NCBI GenBank assembly: GCA_002049455.2
Contig: KV918859.1
Location: forward strand, 124,001-188,000
Direction: 5' to 3'
Length of the DNA stretch: 64,000 nucleotides
Source: Porphyra umbilicalis
Lineage: Eukaryota > Rhodophyta > Bangiophyceae > Bangiales > Bangiaceae
Part shown: positions 63,642 through 64,000 of the stretch, in pieces
Numbering within the stretch: the first letter of the stretch is position 1
How the letters are laid out: the number at the start of each line of letters is the position of its first letter
The notes under the pieces: model-generated
Databases searched by the model: none
What the model saw: the letters and a program-made list of their open reading frames with translations, nothing else
What the model was told of the DNA's origin: nothing
Translations under genes and position numbers: made by a program

Positions 63642-64000
63642 CGGTTGCCCGCTCGCGCCGACTCCCGCGCAGAGGCAGCCGCCTCACCACGGGTTTCTTG
63701 TTCGTGTGGCGACCGACGTGGATCCCTTCCGGAGGCAGGCCCATCGTCTTCATCGTCGTCATGCCAGCGACCAGAAAGGACGCCGGCTTGTTCTTCGCAG
63801 CTCATACCGCGTCCTGAACGGCCATCACGGAGGGGCGCCGCGGGCGACAACCTCGGGGACGGCAGGGTCGGCGACGGGGCGGCCGCGGCAGGCGCGGCGG
63901 ACCGCCCGGACACCGGCAGCACCGGTGCGGGCGCAGCAGCTCCCCGCGGCGGGGCCGGCGACGCCGCGACCGGCACCTCCAGAGATGTCAGGGTCGGAGA
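63642..64000. other. GC-rich end of window, possible antisense-ORF relative
   Basis: The minus strand reads Pro/Ala-rich text with VLPVSGRSAAPAAAAPSPTL, similar in style to VPPVPGRSVAPAVAAVAPVV in the long antisense ORF of the chromovirus (near 6050). This may be the edge of a related element. The similarity is short and low-complexity. Confidence 0.25.

Overview
The window is GC-rich nuclear DNA from a eukaryote. It has a multi-exon gene with GT-AG introns, a TATA box and a Kozak-like start, and it carries both Ty3/gypsy and Ty1/copia LTR retrotransposons plus several classes of DNA transposon. It is dense in minisatellites. The species cannot be named from the sequence; an alga or other protist fits the very high GC, the short related introns and the transposon mix, but this is inference. 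Only one gene is clearly a normal host gene; most of the rest is mobile DNA or its debris.

Layout. Positions 1-9512 are the 3' part of a plus-strand Ty3/gypsy chromovirus: RNase H end, integrase and chromodomain (1-1851), a 57-bp minisatellite (about 1950-4060), a very long antisense ORF (8887 down to 4178) and a 3' LTR (8925-9512). A 956-bp non-autonomous hAT element (4384-5339) sits inside the antisense ORF with a perfect 8-bp target duplication. The 3' LTR has cut a minus-strand gene with a signal-peptide-like N-terminus after codon 73 (9731-9513). Positions 12437-19997 are a complete, recent Ty1/copia element (640-bp LTRs, target duplication GTCGA) whose gag and pol carry in-frame stops. 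The next 5.5 kb hold a PIF/Harbinger transposase fragment and fold-back repeats. Positions 25866-27951 are a large 18-bp minisatellite, followed by GC-rich sequence of uncertain coding value and a TIR element at 29582-30502.

The host gene is a five-exon CPA2-type cation/proton antiporter on the minus strand (36833 down to 32936, 816 aa). Its first two introns are homologous to each other and flank a 41-nt exon. Pieces of this gene recur at 39426-39592 and 51439-52155. Between those two pieces lie an ABCB-transporter exon fragment, a second hAT element (39846-40826), several minisatellites, an 1841-codon ORF with a proline-rich 13-residue repeat, a minus-strand gene with a GIY-YIG-like domain and an acidic tail, and a seven-finger C2H2 protein.

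The right end holds a hAT-like MITE (52406-52787), a 4.6-kb LTR element without pol (52986-57566) whose LTR shares a hairpin block with the Ty3 LTR, a decayed CACTA/Transposase_21-like gene (57870-60730), and a minus-strand JmjC-domain gene with an intact iron triad (about 63209 down to 61523).

How they fit together: the chromovirus and the pol-less LTR element look like an autonomous/non-autonomous pair. The antiporter and neighbouring fragments show gene-piece duplication. The CACTA-like gene and the JmjC gene may form one transposon with a chromatin-modifying cargo, which is unproven. Apart from the 1841-codon ORF, the well-supported undisrupted ORFs here end in TAG, and several otherwise continuous ORFs contain in-frame TGA.
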